This document shows positions 1 to 6,993 of a stretch of 64,000 nt of DNA, piece by piece. The translations under genes and the position numbers were made by a program. The DNA comes from Anaerolineae bacterium (GTDB lineage: Bacteria > Chloroflexota > Anaerolineae > UBA4142 > SHND01). Each line of letters begins with the position of its first letter. Position 1 is the first letter of the stretch. The notes under the pieces are model-generated. The model searched no databases, was not told the origin of the DNA, and was given only the letters and a program-made list of their open reading frames with translations. The DNA is taken from the NCBI GenBank assembly GCA_021463195.1, contig JAJTXZ010000002.1, positions 1 through 64,000 of the forward strand, given 5' to 3'.

Positions 1-285
1 CATATCTTGGCCAAACAGCGCCAAGTCGCCGGTCATTGCCGCGCTAAATGACGCTTTGATGGTGTCGCCTTTTTTGACGACGACATCGCCCCATTCGTCA
101 GCGGCGGTGGTGGCAGCCGTGGGTTGCGCTGGCGCGGCGGTGGGTTGCGCTGGCGCGGCAGTGGGCTGCGCTGGCGCGGCAGTGGGTTGCGCCGGAACAG
201 CAGTAGGCGCGGGCGCAGGCGCGCAAGCGCCAATCGCAAGGACCAGCGCCAATACTGTCAAGCCGTAAACTAACGTGCGTTTCAT
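1..285 (-). CDS. ABC transporter substrate-binding lipoprotein, N-terminal part (probably branched-chain amino acid type)
   Basis: The 5' 95 codons of a gene that runs off the left edge. The start ATG at 285 follows a strong Shine-Dalgarno stretch (GAGGAGGAG). The product begins with a lipoprotein signal peptide (MKRTLVYGLTVLALVLAIGA, then Cys), so it should be lipid-anchored outside the membrane. A linker of four AQPTAAP units follows, then the start of a mature domain (DEWGDVVVKKGDTIKASFSA) typical of type 1 periplasmic binding proteins. It lies downstream of livH and livM on the same strand, which supports the solute-binding subunit of that transporter. The substrate cannot be read from this fragment. 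Confidence 0.78.
   Translation of the reverse strand, partial: MKRTLVYGLTVLALVLAIGACAPAPAPTAVPAQPTAAPAQPTAAPAQPTAAPAQPTAATTAADEWGDVVVKKGDTIKASFSAAMTGDLALFGQDM
120..202 (-). repeat. 21-bp tandem repeat (4 units) coding an AQPTAAP linker
   Basis: Four nearly identical 21-bp units, differing at one or a few bases, encode the flexible linker between the lipid-anchored Cys and the ligand-binding domain of the substrate-binding protein. Each unit is a whole number of codons, so slippage would change tether length without shifting frame. Confidence 0.85.
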
Positions 286-658
286 TCGGTTCTCCTCCTC
301 CGAGAACTGCGGAAAATTTTCCGCAAATTGGACGCGACTGTATTGCGTTGGGGTTTATCGAATTGCCAAGCGCTTGGGCAATGCGTCAGCCAGCGGACAT
401 GGCAAAGCGCAGAGCTCGTGGCGTAGGGTTGTTGAACAATATCGCGTCAGGTTGTTCAACAGTCGGTTACACTTGCTTGGCTACAAGTTGTCCAAGGTAT
501 TAGCGTGCGAGTATATCCCACTTGAATACGCGTGTCAAAGATTTTGCGCTCGCGGGTATAGTTCGCTTTGAGGTCAGTTTGCGAATCAAATTCGCGCCAA
601 AAGCGAACTGCGCGCGCGCTTGGCGTCATCACAGCGTCAGACCAAAAATTTCGCGCGC
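286..658. other. Intergenic stretch between livM and the substrate-binding gene
   Basis: No ORF here has a plausible ribosome-binding site or recognisable product. The one structure seen is an inverted repeat at 431-460 (arms GTTGAACAA and TTGTTCAAC, 12-nt loop). It has no T-run, so it is more likely an operator or mRNA processing or stability hairpin than a terminator. Such structures between permease and binding-protein genes often let the binding protein be made in excess; that role is inference. Confidence 0.5.
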
Positions 659-2194
659 TCAACTCGATTCAATAATCTCTAATTCCGTATCGTCTTTATG
701 AAATTCCAATTTGCGGCGCGCCGAAGGAATTAGACCTTCAGGTCGCACGAGCATCATTACGATTAACAGCGCCGCATACGCCAAGAGACGATAATCCGCA
801 ATCGGACGCAAGATTTCGGGCAAGCCAATTAGAACGACGGAACCGATGATGACGCCGGGGATGGAACCCAAGCCGCCGATGATGATGAGCGCCAACGCGT
901 TAATCGAGACGAGCAGCGTAAAGTCGTCGGGAAAAATATGTTGTTGGCGCGAGGCATAGATGGCGCCGCCCAAGCCCGCAAAGAACGCGCCCGTGCCGAA
1001 TGCCAACAATTTGGCGCGCGTCGTGTCCACGCCCATCGCTTCAGAGGCGTCTTCATCTTCGCGCATCGCCATCCACGCGCGCCCGGTGCGCGAATCATTC
1101 AAGCGCAGCGCGATAAAGGCGATAATGATACAGGTGAAAAAAATCAAATACCAAAATGGCGTGGAGGAATTGAATTCGACGGTGTGTCCGATAAAGGGAA
1201 TGGTAAAAGTAGGCGCCGCCACATTCAAAATGCCTTGCGGCCCGCCGGTCACCGGAATAAATTTAAAAATGATGCGAATGATTTCGCCAAAGCCGAGCGT
1301 GACGATAGCTAAATAATCGCCGCGCAAGCGGAGGACTGGAATGCCGAGCAGTGTTCCCGCGAATGCCGCCATAATCATCGCGGCGGGCAGCGCGAGCCAA
1401 AAAGTCCAGCCGAACGGATAATTGGGCGACGTTAACACCGCGATGGTGTATGCGCCAATCGCGAAAAAGCCGACATAGCCCAAATCGAGCAAGCCCGCAA
1501 AACCGACGACGATATTCAAACCGAGTCCGAGCAGCACATACAACCCAATCGAACCCAGCACTTGGTTCCAATAAACGCCGATGAATAACGGCGCGACCAA
1601 GAGAAAGATGCCCACGCCGAGCAATGCGCCGATTTGGACGCGCCGCGTCGTATTGCGCGCGCCGGAAGGAGGCGCGTTAAGGGGGCGCGGTTTATGGAGC
1701 GCGCGCCAGCCGAGCTCCAAGAGCGCGCCTAGAAAACCAAAACCCGCCATGATGACAACCCAAATGGCGGCGCCGATGAACGGCGGTTGATTAAACAATA
1801 ATGCTTGAACGGTTGGCGCTTTGACCTTTTCAAAAACGAATGCGACATTGAAACCTGCGCCGTACAGCGCGTTGATAATGATCAAAAACAATCCCACCAT
1901 CGCGGCGGCGAGCGCGCTGGCAGTCACCGCGCGCAAAAACATTTCAATTGGCCGCGCCGCGCGCCGCGCCGCAAGCAGCCCAATGATGAGGGCGGCGGCT
2001 GCGGTCACAATCCGCGAAAATTGCGGATTGAACGTAGTGGGGACCTGCGCGGCAATTTCGCTCGCCGTTGCGCCTTGAATGTTGAGCCACACCCCGCCCA
2101 GGGTCAATGCCTCGAACGTAGTGTACACGCCAATCAGGATAAAGAACAAGAGGACGAATCCGGAATTTAATCCGATGTGAATGGCTGCGCGCAT
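659..2194 (-). CDS. livM: Branched-chain amino acid ABC transporter permease LivM
   Basis: Integral membrane permease of a high-affinity branched-chain amino acid (or related amide) importer, pairing with LivH. The product is about 511 aa. The C-terminal ~310 residues hold the LivM fold: GLGLNIVVGFAGLLDLGYVG, then the cytoplasmic coupling loop near RTGRAWMAMREDEDASEAMG. The N-terminal ~190 residues carry extra hydrophobic segments, making it longer than E. coli LivM (~425 aa). I take ATG 2194 as the start, although a TTG six bases upstream is also possible. livH ends 12 bp upstream, so the two are surely one operon. No livF or livG ATPase genes are in view; they may lie left of the window. 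Confidence 0.92.
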   Translation of the reverse strand: MRAAIHIGLNSGFVLLFFILIGVYTTFEALTLGGVWLNIQGATASEIAAQVPTTFNPQFSRIVTAAAALIIGLLAARRAARPIEMFLRAVTASALAAAMVGLFLIIINALYGAGFNVAFVFEKVKAPTVQALLFNQPPFIGAAIWVVIMAGFGFLGALLELGWRALHKPRPLNAPPSGARNTTRRVQIGALLGVGIFLLVAPLFIGVYWNQVLGSIGLYVLLGLGLNIVVGFAGLLDLGYVGFFAIGAYTIAVLTSPNYPFGWTFWLALPAAMIMAAFAGTLLGIPVLRLRGDYLAIVTLGFGEIIRIIFKFIPVTGGPQGILNVAAPTFTIPFIGHTVEFNSSTPFWYLIFFTCIIIAFIALRLNDSRTGRAWMAMREDEDASEAMGVDTTRAKLLAFGTGAFFAGLGGAIYASRQQHIFPDDFTLLVSINALALIIIGGLGSIPGVIIGSVVLIGLPEILRPIADYRLLAYAALLIVMMLVRPEGLIPSARRKLEFHKDDTELEIIESS

Positions 2195-2206
2195 ATGCAA
2201 AATTGG

Positions 2207-3307
2207 TTATGCCTTTTCGGCGCCGAGATGCTCGCCCAAAATGCCTTGTGGACGGAAAATGAGAACCAACACGAGCAGAGTAAACGCAATCACGTCTTTG
2301 TATTGCGAAGGGATACCCAATAAACTTGGACCCAACGCTTCGGCTAAACCCAAAATCAAGCCCCCCAGCATGGCGCCGGGAATATTGCCGATGCCGCCCA
2401 GCACGGCGGCGGTGAATGCTTTGATGCCGGGGAAAAAGCCCATCGTCGAATTGATTTGACTGTTGTGAAAACCGAGCATGACGCCCGCCGCGCCCGCCAG
2501 AATAGAGCCGATGGCAAATGTTATGACGATGATGCGGTCAACGCTCACGCCCATTAGCGCGGCGGCTTCTTTATTCGTCGCGACGGCGCGCATGGCGCGC
2601 CCGGTCGTGGTGCGCTGCACTAACCAATATAACAAGACCATGAGGACGAGCGATGAAAGGATAACAAAGACGCCGGTCGTGGGGATGGAAATATTGCCGG
2701 GCAAAGTGAACGCGCCTTGCAGCAAAGGCGGTTTGACATAGACGCGGATGGGCGCGCCAAAAATCAAGCGTGAGGTCTCTTGCAAAAAGACGGACGCGCC
2801 AATGGCGGTGATGAGCGGCACAAGCCGCGGCGCGTTGCGCAAGGGGCGATAGGCGATGCGTTCCAAGCCAACGCCCATGAGCATCGAGACCAACATACCC
2901 GCGCCAAAGACCAATAGCAAGGTTGCCACCTGATTGGATTTGGTGAATCCCAGCGCGTCGCATGCCGCCAGCACAAAAAATCCGGCGTACGCGCCAAACA
3001 TGACAATTTCACCGTGCGCGAAATTAATCATGAACAAGATGCCATACACCAGCGTATAGCCCAACGCAATCAACGCATATACGCCGCCTAGCACTAGACC
3101 GTTGCTAAATTGCAACGCCCAATAAGTGGGCGGGTACGCTTTGCCGGCTTGCGCCAGATCCACTTGCACCCGAATCATTTGCAAGAGCAAGAGCAAAACG
3201 AAAATGGCTGCGACGACGGCAATCCAATTGACGCGAGAATACCAAGGACGTTGTTTGCGGACAAAGGCGGATGGCTGATCGCCGCTATGTTCCGATGTTG
3301 CAGACAC
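2207..3307 (-). CDS. livH: Branched-chain amino acid ABC transporter permease LivH
   Basis: Second permease of the Liv-type importer. The characteristic opening ALQFSNGLVLGGVYALIALG and LVYGILFMINFAHGEIVMFG is followed by the coupling loop TTTGRAMRAVATNKEAAALMG. I choose GTG 3307, because AGGAG lies 5 nt before it. A TTG at 3355 would add 16 residues but has no ribosome-binding site. Even so the protein (366 aa) has about 65 more N-terminal residues than E. coli LivH (~308 aa), including a charged segment and one additional hydrophobic helix (IAVVAAIFVLLLLLQM). It is the first gene of the visible operon, downstream of the tRNA on the same strand. Confidence 0.92.
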   Translation of the reverse strand: MSATSEHSGDQPSAFVRKQRPWYSRVNWIAVVAAIFVLLLLLQMIRVQVDLAQAGKAYPPTYWALQFSNGLVLGGVYALIALGYTLVYGILFMINFAHGEIVMFGAYAGFFVLAACDALGFTKSNQVATLLLVFGAGMLVSMLMGVGLERIAYRPLRNAPRLVPLITAIGASVFLQETSRLIFGAPIRVYVKPPLLQGAFTLPGNISIPTTGVFVILSSLVLMVLLYWLVQRTTTGRAMRAVATNKEAAALMGVSVDRIIVITFAIGSILAGAAGVMLGFHNSQINSTMGFFPGIKAFTAAVLGGIGNIPGAMLGGLILGLAEALGPSLLGIPSQYKDVIAFTLLVLVLIFRPQGILGEHLGAEKA

Positions 3308-3430
3308 ATCTGCTCCTAAAGGGGGATGGATTCGCCGCAGAGTGGCGATGTGCAAACGTGCAAATAAATTACGCGTGCCAAGTGTTGCGGTTTATAAAAA
3401 TTCCTTTGCCGCAGAATCAACAAAGGAAAA

Positions 3431-3502
3431 AGCGGGAGACGGGATTTGAACCCGCGGTCCTTTGCTTGGGAAGCAAATGCTTTACCGCTAAGCTACTCCC
3501 GC
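3431..3502 (-). tRNA. tRNA-Gly, anticodon CCC
   Basis: The minus strand folds into a full 72-nt cloverleaf. It has a 7-bp acceptor stem GCGGGAG/CTCCCGC, a D arm with AGCGGTA loop, anticodon stem TTTGC/GCAAA with loop TTCCCAA (anticodon CCC, reading GGG), a 5-nt variable loop, and a T arm with TTCAAAT. The discriminator base is T. The CCA end is not encoded. Loop and stem sizes are all standard. Confidence 0.95.
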
Positions 3503-3512
3503 GTTCGTTTCG

Positions 3513-3540
3513 ATTATAGCGCGGGATTGGCGCTTGTCAA
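3513..3540 (-). promoter_or_regulatory. Sigma70-type promoter of the tRNA-Gly gene
   Basis: On the minus strand TTGACA (3540-3535) and TATAAT (3518-3513) are separated by 16 bp, and the tRNA 5' end is 11 nt further on. Both hexamers match consensus. Confidence 0.8.
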
Positions 3541-3563
3541 GGGCAATTTGAATTTGTTATAAT
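3534..3563 (+). promoter_or_regulatory. Candidate promoter of the hydrolase gene at 3703, back-to-back with the tRNA promoter
   Basis: TTGTCA (3534-3539) and TATAAT (3558-3563), 18 bp apart. The -35 box physically overlaps the -35 box of the divergent tRNA promoter. It would leave a leader of about 130 nt before the ATG at 3703. Confidence 0.55.
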
Positions 3564-3702
3564 CAACGCGCGTTCAAAAAAATCCGAATTCGGCTGACGC
3601 AGGTCATTTCAATGTAAAGCATCTCGGTTTAGCGCATGAGATTATTTTACGAATACGATTCGCGATGACTGCGGAGGCATAACCTGAATTAGGGGGTTAA
3701 AG

Positions 3703-4326
3703 ATGGACCCGAAAATCGAATGGTTGGGCCATGACAGTTTTCGATTGCGCGGCGAAAAAATAATTTATATAGATCCGTGGAAAATTGAAACGACGCCGCA
3801 CGATGCGGACGTTGTGTTGATTACGCATGACCATTTTGACCATTTCGTCGTCGAAGATATTGACCGCGTGCGTAACGCCAACACCATCGTTGTTGGACCC
3901 GCGCAGCTGCGCGGCAAAATTGACGGCAATGTCATGCTTGTTAATCGGGGCGATACGATTACGGCGCACGGGACGCCAATCCAAGTGACGCCCGCGTACA
4001 ATCTGCATCCTGACCGCCAAAATTTCCATCCCAATCAATACGGCGGCGTCGGTTACATTGTCACGCTCAATGGGAAACGCATTTATCACACCGGCGATAC
4101 CGACCCGATTCCCGAAATGAAAGAGCTGCGCTGCGACATTTTGCTCGTGCCGGTAAGCGGCACTTATGTCTGCACCGCCGACGAAGCCGTTGAGGTGACG
4201 CAAATGGTCAAGCCCGCTCTGACGATTCCCATGCACTGGGACACGATTGTGGGTTCTTGGGAAGACGCGAACACGTTCAAACAAAAAGCGGGTGTGCCGG
4301 TCGAGATTTTGGGCAAGTCATCATAA
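3703..4326 (+). CDS. Metal-dependent hydrolase, metallo-beta-lactamase fold (UPF0173/UlaG-like)
   Basis: A 207-residue single-domain hydrolase. It opens with IEWLGHDSFRL, typical of the UlaG/UPF0173 branch, and carries the metal motif THDHFDHF (HxHxDH) near residue 46. Further ligands appear to be in HTGDTD and in the C-terminal PMHWDT. The family includes L-ascorbate-6-phosphate lactonase and many uncharacterised members, so the substrate cannot be assigned. It stands alone, with a long leader and its own terminator. The ATG follows a purine run (agggggttaaag). Confidence 0.85.
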   Translation: MDPKIEWLGHDSFRLRGEKIIYIDPWKIETTPHDADVVLITHDHFDHFVVEDIDRVRNANTIVVGPAQLRGKIDGNVMLVNRGDTITAHGTPIQVTPAYNLHPDRQNFHPNQYGGVGYIVTLNGKRIYHTGDTDPIPEMKELRCDILLVPVSGTYVCTADEAVEVTQMVKPALTIPMHWDTIVGSWEDANTFKQKAGVPVEILGKSS

Positions 4327-4356
4327 AAAAATCGCCGCAATCATTGCGGCGATTTT
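4327..4356. terminator. Rho-independent terminator
   Basis: Stem AAAATCGCCGCAA/TTGCGGCGATTTT with a short loop directly after the hydrolase stop codon. A-run and T-run on the two sides would let it work in both directions, serving lgt's 3' side as well. Confidence 0.85.
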
Positions 4357-4393
4357 CTAGTTCAAGGTATGACTTGTTGTTCGAAACGTCGGT

Positions 4394-5290
4394 CTAGCGC
4401 GGGGTGACGGCGCGGCGCGTGCCAGTGCCGCGCGGCGCGCTCTGCGGCCCAGTATGCCGATACAAAAACCAAATGCCGCAGATTACAAAGGTCACGACCG
4501 AAATCACTTGCGCGGTAGGAATGCCGGTATTGGCGAGAATCCACGCATCGGGACGCTGCATCTCGGTGAAAAAGCGCACGAGTGGATAAAAAATCCCATA
4601 CAGCAAAAGCATGTCGCCGGACTTTAATGTTTTATCCCACCGACGCCCGATATACAACAACAAGCCAGTTACGATGAGCATGCCGATGGATTCGTACAAA
4701 AAGGTCGGATGAAAACGCGCTGTGTCCGGCAACTGCGCGAATTGCGGCAGACGATGATTCAGCGCAATTGGAATACCCCACGGCAAGTCAGTTGGATAGC
4801 CGTACAATTCTTGATTAAAGAAATTGCCCCAACGTCCGATAGCTTGACCGAGCGCCAAACCGGGAATCGCGATGTCTACGAGGGGCCAGAAGCGGACTTT
4901 GACAAAGCGCGTATACAGCCAAATTCCAAATACCCCGCCGACCACCGCGCCGAAAATGCCCAACCCGCCCGCGCGCGGATTCAAGACATTGATGAGATTA
5001 GTGGTGAAATCTCCGGCAAAATAACCGTTCGGGTCGCCGAGCGCGACATCGGAAAGCACGTGATAAAGTCGCGCGCCCAGCACGCCAAAGAGCAGCGCAA
5101 AGAGCAATCCATTCCAAACGTGGTCCGGGTCAATCCCTTTGCGTTTGGCTTCGTGCGCCGCCAAGAACGCGCCGGCAATCGCGCCAGCGACGATGATAAT
5201 GCCATACCAATAAATCGGAAGACTGGTTTGCCCCAACACCGCAAAGGGCAGGGGAATCGTAAAAGCTACCGGGTCCGGATTAAAATTCAT
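4394..5290 (-). CDS. lgt: Prolipoprotein diacylglyceryl transferase
   Basis: Membrane enzyme that attaches diacylglycerol from phosphatidylglycerol to the lipobox cysteine of prolipoproteins, the first step of lipoprotein maturation. Length is 298 aa, with about seven hydrophobic helices. The family signature GRWGNFFNQELYG is present, as are HPTFLYES and the N-terminal region PIYWYG. The ATG follows GAGGAAG. It is relevant to this genome because the window encodes at least seven probable lipoproteins. It is a single gene, facing the hydrolase across a shared terminator. Confidence 0.95.
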   Translation of the reverse strand: MNFNPDPVAFTIPLPFAVLGQTSLPIYWYGIIIVAGAIAGAFLAAHEAKRKGIDPDHVWNGLLFALLFGVLGARLYHVLSDVALGDPNGYFAGDFTTNLINVLNPRAGGLGIFGAVVGGVFGIWLYTRFVKVRFWPLVDIAIPGLALGQAIGRWGNFFNQELYGYPTDLPWGIPIALNHRLPQFAQLPDTARFHPTFLYESIGMLIVTGLLLYIGRRWDKTLKSGDMLLLYGIFYPLVRFFTEMQRPDAWILANTGIPTAQVISVVTFVICGIWFLYRHTGPQSAPRGTGTRRAVTPR

Positions 5291-5347
5291 AACTTCCTCG
5301 TGTTAGCGCAACGAATTGCGCGATGGTTGATTTTTTGGATGGCGAAA

Positions 5348-5376
5348 ATTATAGCACACTCATTCGACGATGAAAA
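5348..5376 (-). promoter_or_regulatory. Candidate lgt promoter
   Basis: A consensus -10 TATAAT on the minus strand (5353-5348) lies 17 bp from a weak -35 TTTTCA (5376-5371). Start would be ~60 nt before the lgt ATG. Confidence 0.45.
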
Positions 5377-5414
5377 TTTTAACGTCAGTTTGAAGCGAAT
5401 CGAATTCGCGCCAA

Positions 5415-5453
5415 CAAAAACACGAAACGTCCCTGCGGACGTTTTCGCGTGTT
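5415..5453 (-). terminator. Rho-independent terminator after the PPOX gene
   Basis: A GC-rich stem (AACACGCGAAAACGTCC paired with GGACGTTTCGTGTT on the minus strand, one bulge) is followed on that strand by TTTTTG. It lies 35 nt past the stop of the gene at 5488. Confidence 0.75.
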
Positions 5454-5487
5454 AGTTTGCGTTGACTGATTCGCGTTCAACGTCGCG

Positions 5488-5847
5488 TTAACGCACGATT
5501 CGTCGCGGAAGCAACTCAATCACGATATCGTACGTCGAGTCAGCTGTGATATTCCAATTATATTTCGCGCTAAATTCCTGGATGATGGCGGACGGCGGCG
5601 TTTGAAGAATTTTCGCATCGGCTTGGATGATTAGCGGGTCATTGCCGTCCTCCAGCGCGAAAACGACATGCGGATTGGCGGCGATATTGCGCGCCTTGAC
5701 CGACTGCTGTCCGGTGCAGAGATACGCTTTTTCGGCGTGCCATACAAACCAAATCGGAACGAGATGCGGTGTTTGATTCGGGCGCACGGTGGCGAGCCAC
5801 AGATTGCGCGCTTGCGCCAGGCGCGCCAGAGTTTTTGGGTCGAACAT
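5488..5847 (-). CDS. Pyridoxamine 5'-phosphate oxidase-like (PPOX) flavin/F420-binding protein
   Basis: A small split-barrel protein of 119 aa. The pattern ARNLWLATVRPNQTPHLVPI, WFVWHAEKAYLCTGQQSVKA and RNIAANPHVVFALEDG is typical of PPOX proteins that bind FMN or F420, where the first strand pair and Arg/Lys residues contact the cofactor phosphate. The family includes oxidoreductases of unknown substrate, so no reaction is assigned. No clear ribosome-binding site precedes ATG 5847. A terminator separates it from the HU gene upstream, so it must have its own promoter or rely on readthrough. Confidence 0.8.
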   Translation of the reverse strand: MFDPKTLARLAQARNLWLATVRPNQTPHLVPIWFVWHAEKAYLCTGQQSVKARNIAANPHVVFALEDGNDPLIIQADAKILQTPPSAIIQEFSAKYNWNITADSTYDIVIELLPRRIVR

Positions 5848-5861
5848 TGGCTAAAAAAAAG

Positions 5862-5894
5862 AAAAAAGCGCACGGCTTTAAACCGCGCGCTTTT
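5862..5894 (-). terminator. Rho-independent terminator after the HU-like gene
   Basis: Minus-strand stem AAAAGCGCGCGG/CCGTGCGCTTTT with a short loop, then TTTTC and TTTTTTTT. It lies between the HU stop (5906) and the PPOX start (5847). Confidence 0.8.
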
Positions 5895-5905
5895 GCCATA
5901 TCGAG

Positions 5906-6220
5906 CTAGCCCATCTCGCCGCTGCCGCTATGACCGCTGCCAGCGATAGCGTCTTTGGCTGCTTTGGCAACCGTGAATTTCACTTTCTTTTTCGCGGGCA
6001 CCCAATATTTTTCGCCTTTGCGCGGACCGAACGGCATGGTCGCTTCGCGCGCGGGGGATTCTTTGAGCGAAAGCTTGCCGATGCCCGGAATCACAAACGT
6101 ATTCTTGGCTTCTTGATATGCGAGCTCCGCCAACGCTTCGAGAAAAGCATCACTCTGTTTTTTGGTGATGCCCACCTTGTCGGCGAGATGGCGCGAGATT
6201 TCACTTTTTGTCATTGACAT
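5906..6220 (-). CDS. HU-family DNA-binding protein
   Basis: Nucleoid-associated protein of 104 aa. The N-terminal helical part (MTKSEISRHLADKVGITKKQ, then SDAFLEALAELAYQE) and the GIGKLSLKESPAREATMPFG arm region match the HU/IHF fold. The beta-arm segment GEKYWVPAKKKVKFTVAKAAKDAI is the variant seen in bacterial HU-like proteins, where the tip differs from the E. coli RNPxTG. The tail is Gly/Ser-rich (GSGHSGSGEMG). The start is well supported by AAGGAGG 8 nt upstream. It has its own consensus promoter and terminator, so it is monocistronic. Confidence 0.9.
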   Translation of the reverse strand: MSMTKSEISRHLADKVGITKKQSDAFLEALAELAYQEAKNTFVIPGIGKLSLKESPAREATMPFGPRKGEKYWVPAKKKVKFTVAKAAKDAIAGSGHSGSGEMG

Positions 6221-6290
6221 TCGAATTGCCTCCTTGGCATATCTAGTAGGCGATGTGTTAATTATTCACAACGCTTGTTAATATGCCCCT

Positions 6291-6320
6291 ATTATAGGGC
6301 GAAAAACGCCTATATGTCAA
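6291..6320 (-). promoter_or_regulatory. Sigma70-type promoter of the HU-like gene
   Basis: Minus-strand TTGACA (6320-6315) and TATAAT (6296-6291), 18 bp apart, about 65 nt before the start codon. The spacer itself contains an inverted repeat (GGCGTTTTTCGCC). Confidence 0.8.
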
Positions 6321-6561
6321 GCCAAAACGCGCGATGAAAATTGGCGCTTTATGGCAACTACTATGTCGCAATGATTGGGCTTTGACATAATATTTTATCG
6401 TTTTAGAATTCTGATAGAGCTGTAGATGCTTGGATAAAACGCTATTTGCGAAAATATGCCGGCGGAAACACGCTGTCAAAACATGCTGACGCGAATAATC
6501 CAACGCGTCAAATGAAAAATTTTTCGCGCCCGCCAAAGAATTTTTCAATTTTCTAAAAAAA
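6321..6561. other. Non-coding stretch, nothing recognised
   Basis: AT-richer than its surroundings. An open frame crosses it on the minus strand, but it has no ribosome-binding site, runs through the HU promoter and resembles nothing I know. I treat it as non-coding. Confidence 0.5.
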
Positions 6562-6637
6562 CTGGTGATTACCTGAATTTCCAAACCCCAAGGGTTTTCG
6601 AAAACCCTTGGGGTTTGGAACTCGGGGTAATCACCAG
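6562..6637. repeat. Palindromic intergenic element, copy 1
   Basis: Ends are perfect 12-bp inverted repeats (CTGGTGATTACC ... GGTAATCACCAG). Inside is a near-perfect palindrome centred on GGGTTTTCGAAAACCC. Total ~76 bp, with no coding capacity. Related copies lie at 45694-45787 (same ends and core) and 63692-63756 (same core, different ends). The size and terminal repeats suggest a MITE- or REP-like mobile repeat. Confidence 0.8.
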
Positions 6638-6647
6638 AAAAAAACTA

Positions 6648-6676
6648 TTGACACGCGCCCGAAAGCATGTTATATT
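6648..6676 (+). promoter_or_regulatory. Strong sigma70-type promoter of the small transcription unit
   Basis: TTGACA (6648-6653) and TATATT (6671-6676) with an exact 17-bp spacer, starting 11 bp after palindromic element copy 1. Predicted transcription start is about 6683. Confidence 0.85.
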
Positions 6677-6691
6677 TTCCATCGTTCTGGC

Positions 6692-6707
6692 GACAAACTT
6701 GTTTGTC
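6692..6707. promoter_or_regulatory. Operator-like perfect palindrome in the 5' leader
   Basis: A 16-bp perfect palindrome (GACAAAC, two bases, GTTTGTC) placed ~10 bp after the predicted transcription start and just before the ribosome-binding site. It could be a repressor site or a short RNA hairpin. The half-site GACAAA recurs in the inverted repeat at 6929-6977. Confidence 0.5.
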
Positions 6708-6724
6708 AACCGGAGGCACACTGA

Positions 6725-6826
6725 ATGGTAATGAACACCCTTTTTCTCGACAGCATCAACTTTCGCCCCGCAACGGGCGGGGATGGCGCGTTACCTTGTA
6801 CCAGTGTGCCTGTTGACTATCGCTAG
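6725..6826 (+). CDS. Small ORF, 33 aa, possible leader peptide
   Basis: Starts MVMNTLFLDSINFRP and ends VPVDYR. GGAGG lies 8 nt before the ATG. The ORF sits inside a complete mini-transcription unit: consensus promoter at 6648, two terminators at 6851 and 6898. The peptide is not obviously a membrane segment or a run of one amino acid. It could be a leader peptide controlling read-through into the GNAT gene 168 nt downstream, an independent small protein, or an accidental frame in a small RNA. No family is recognised. Confidence 0.55.
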   Translation: MVMNTLFLDSINFRPATGGDGALPCTSVPVDYR

Positions 6827-6850
6827 ATTTTTCCGCGATTGATTTTTTTG

Positions 6851-6884
6851 ACCACGGGCGACACTGAACGCTCGTGGTTTTTTG
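6851..6884 (+). terminator. Rho-independent terminator 1 of the small transcription unit
   Basis: Stem ACCACGGGCG paired with CGCTCGTGGT (one mismatch), then TTTTTT. It starts 25 nt after the small ORF stop. Confidence 0.8.
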
Positions 6885-6897
6885 TTTGCCTGTTTCC

Positions 6898-6924
6898 ACC
6901 ACGAGCCGCGCTCGTGGTTTTTTT
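6898..6924 (+). terminator. Rho-independent terminator 2 of the small transcription unit
   Basis: Perfect stem ACCACGAG/CTCGTGGT with loop CCGCG, then TTTTTTT. The stem is almost the same sequence as terminator 1, so the two may be a duplication or alternative pairing partners. Confidence 0.85.
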
Positions 6925-6928
6925 GTTG

Positions 6929-6977
6929 GACAAATTTGTAATTTGTCCGCTGGGCAGAGACAAATCACAAATTTGTC
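6929..6977. repeat. Long inverted repeat upstream of the first GNAT gene
   Basis: 19-nt arms at 6929-6947 and 6959-6977, 18 of 19 positions complementary, with an 11-nt loop; each arm is itself nearly palindromic (GACAAATT...TTTGTC). A related palindrome followed by the same GTATC bases occurs at 42491-42509. It ends 16 nt before the GNAT start and could affect its translation. Confidence 0.7.
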
Positions 6978-6993
6978 GTATCAAGGGAGCAAA

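Noticed and set aside
120-202. CRISPR-like array at the left edge
   Set aside because: Units are contiguous, in frame and without spacers; they encode a protein linker.
6258-6584. 108-codon open frame on the minus strand between HU and the small unit
   Set aside because: No ribosome site, runs into the HU promoter and palindromic element copy 1, and the sequence resembles no protein.
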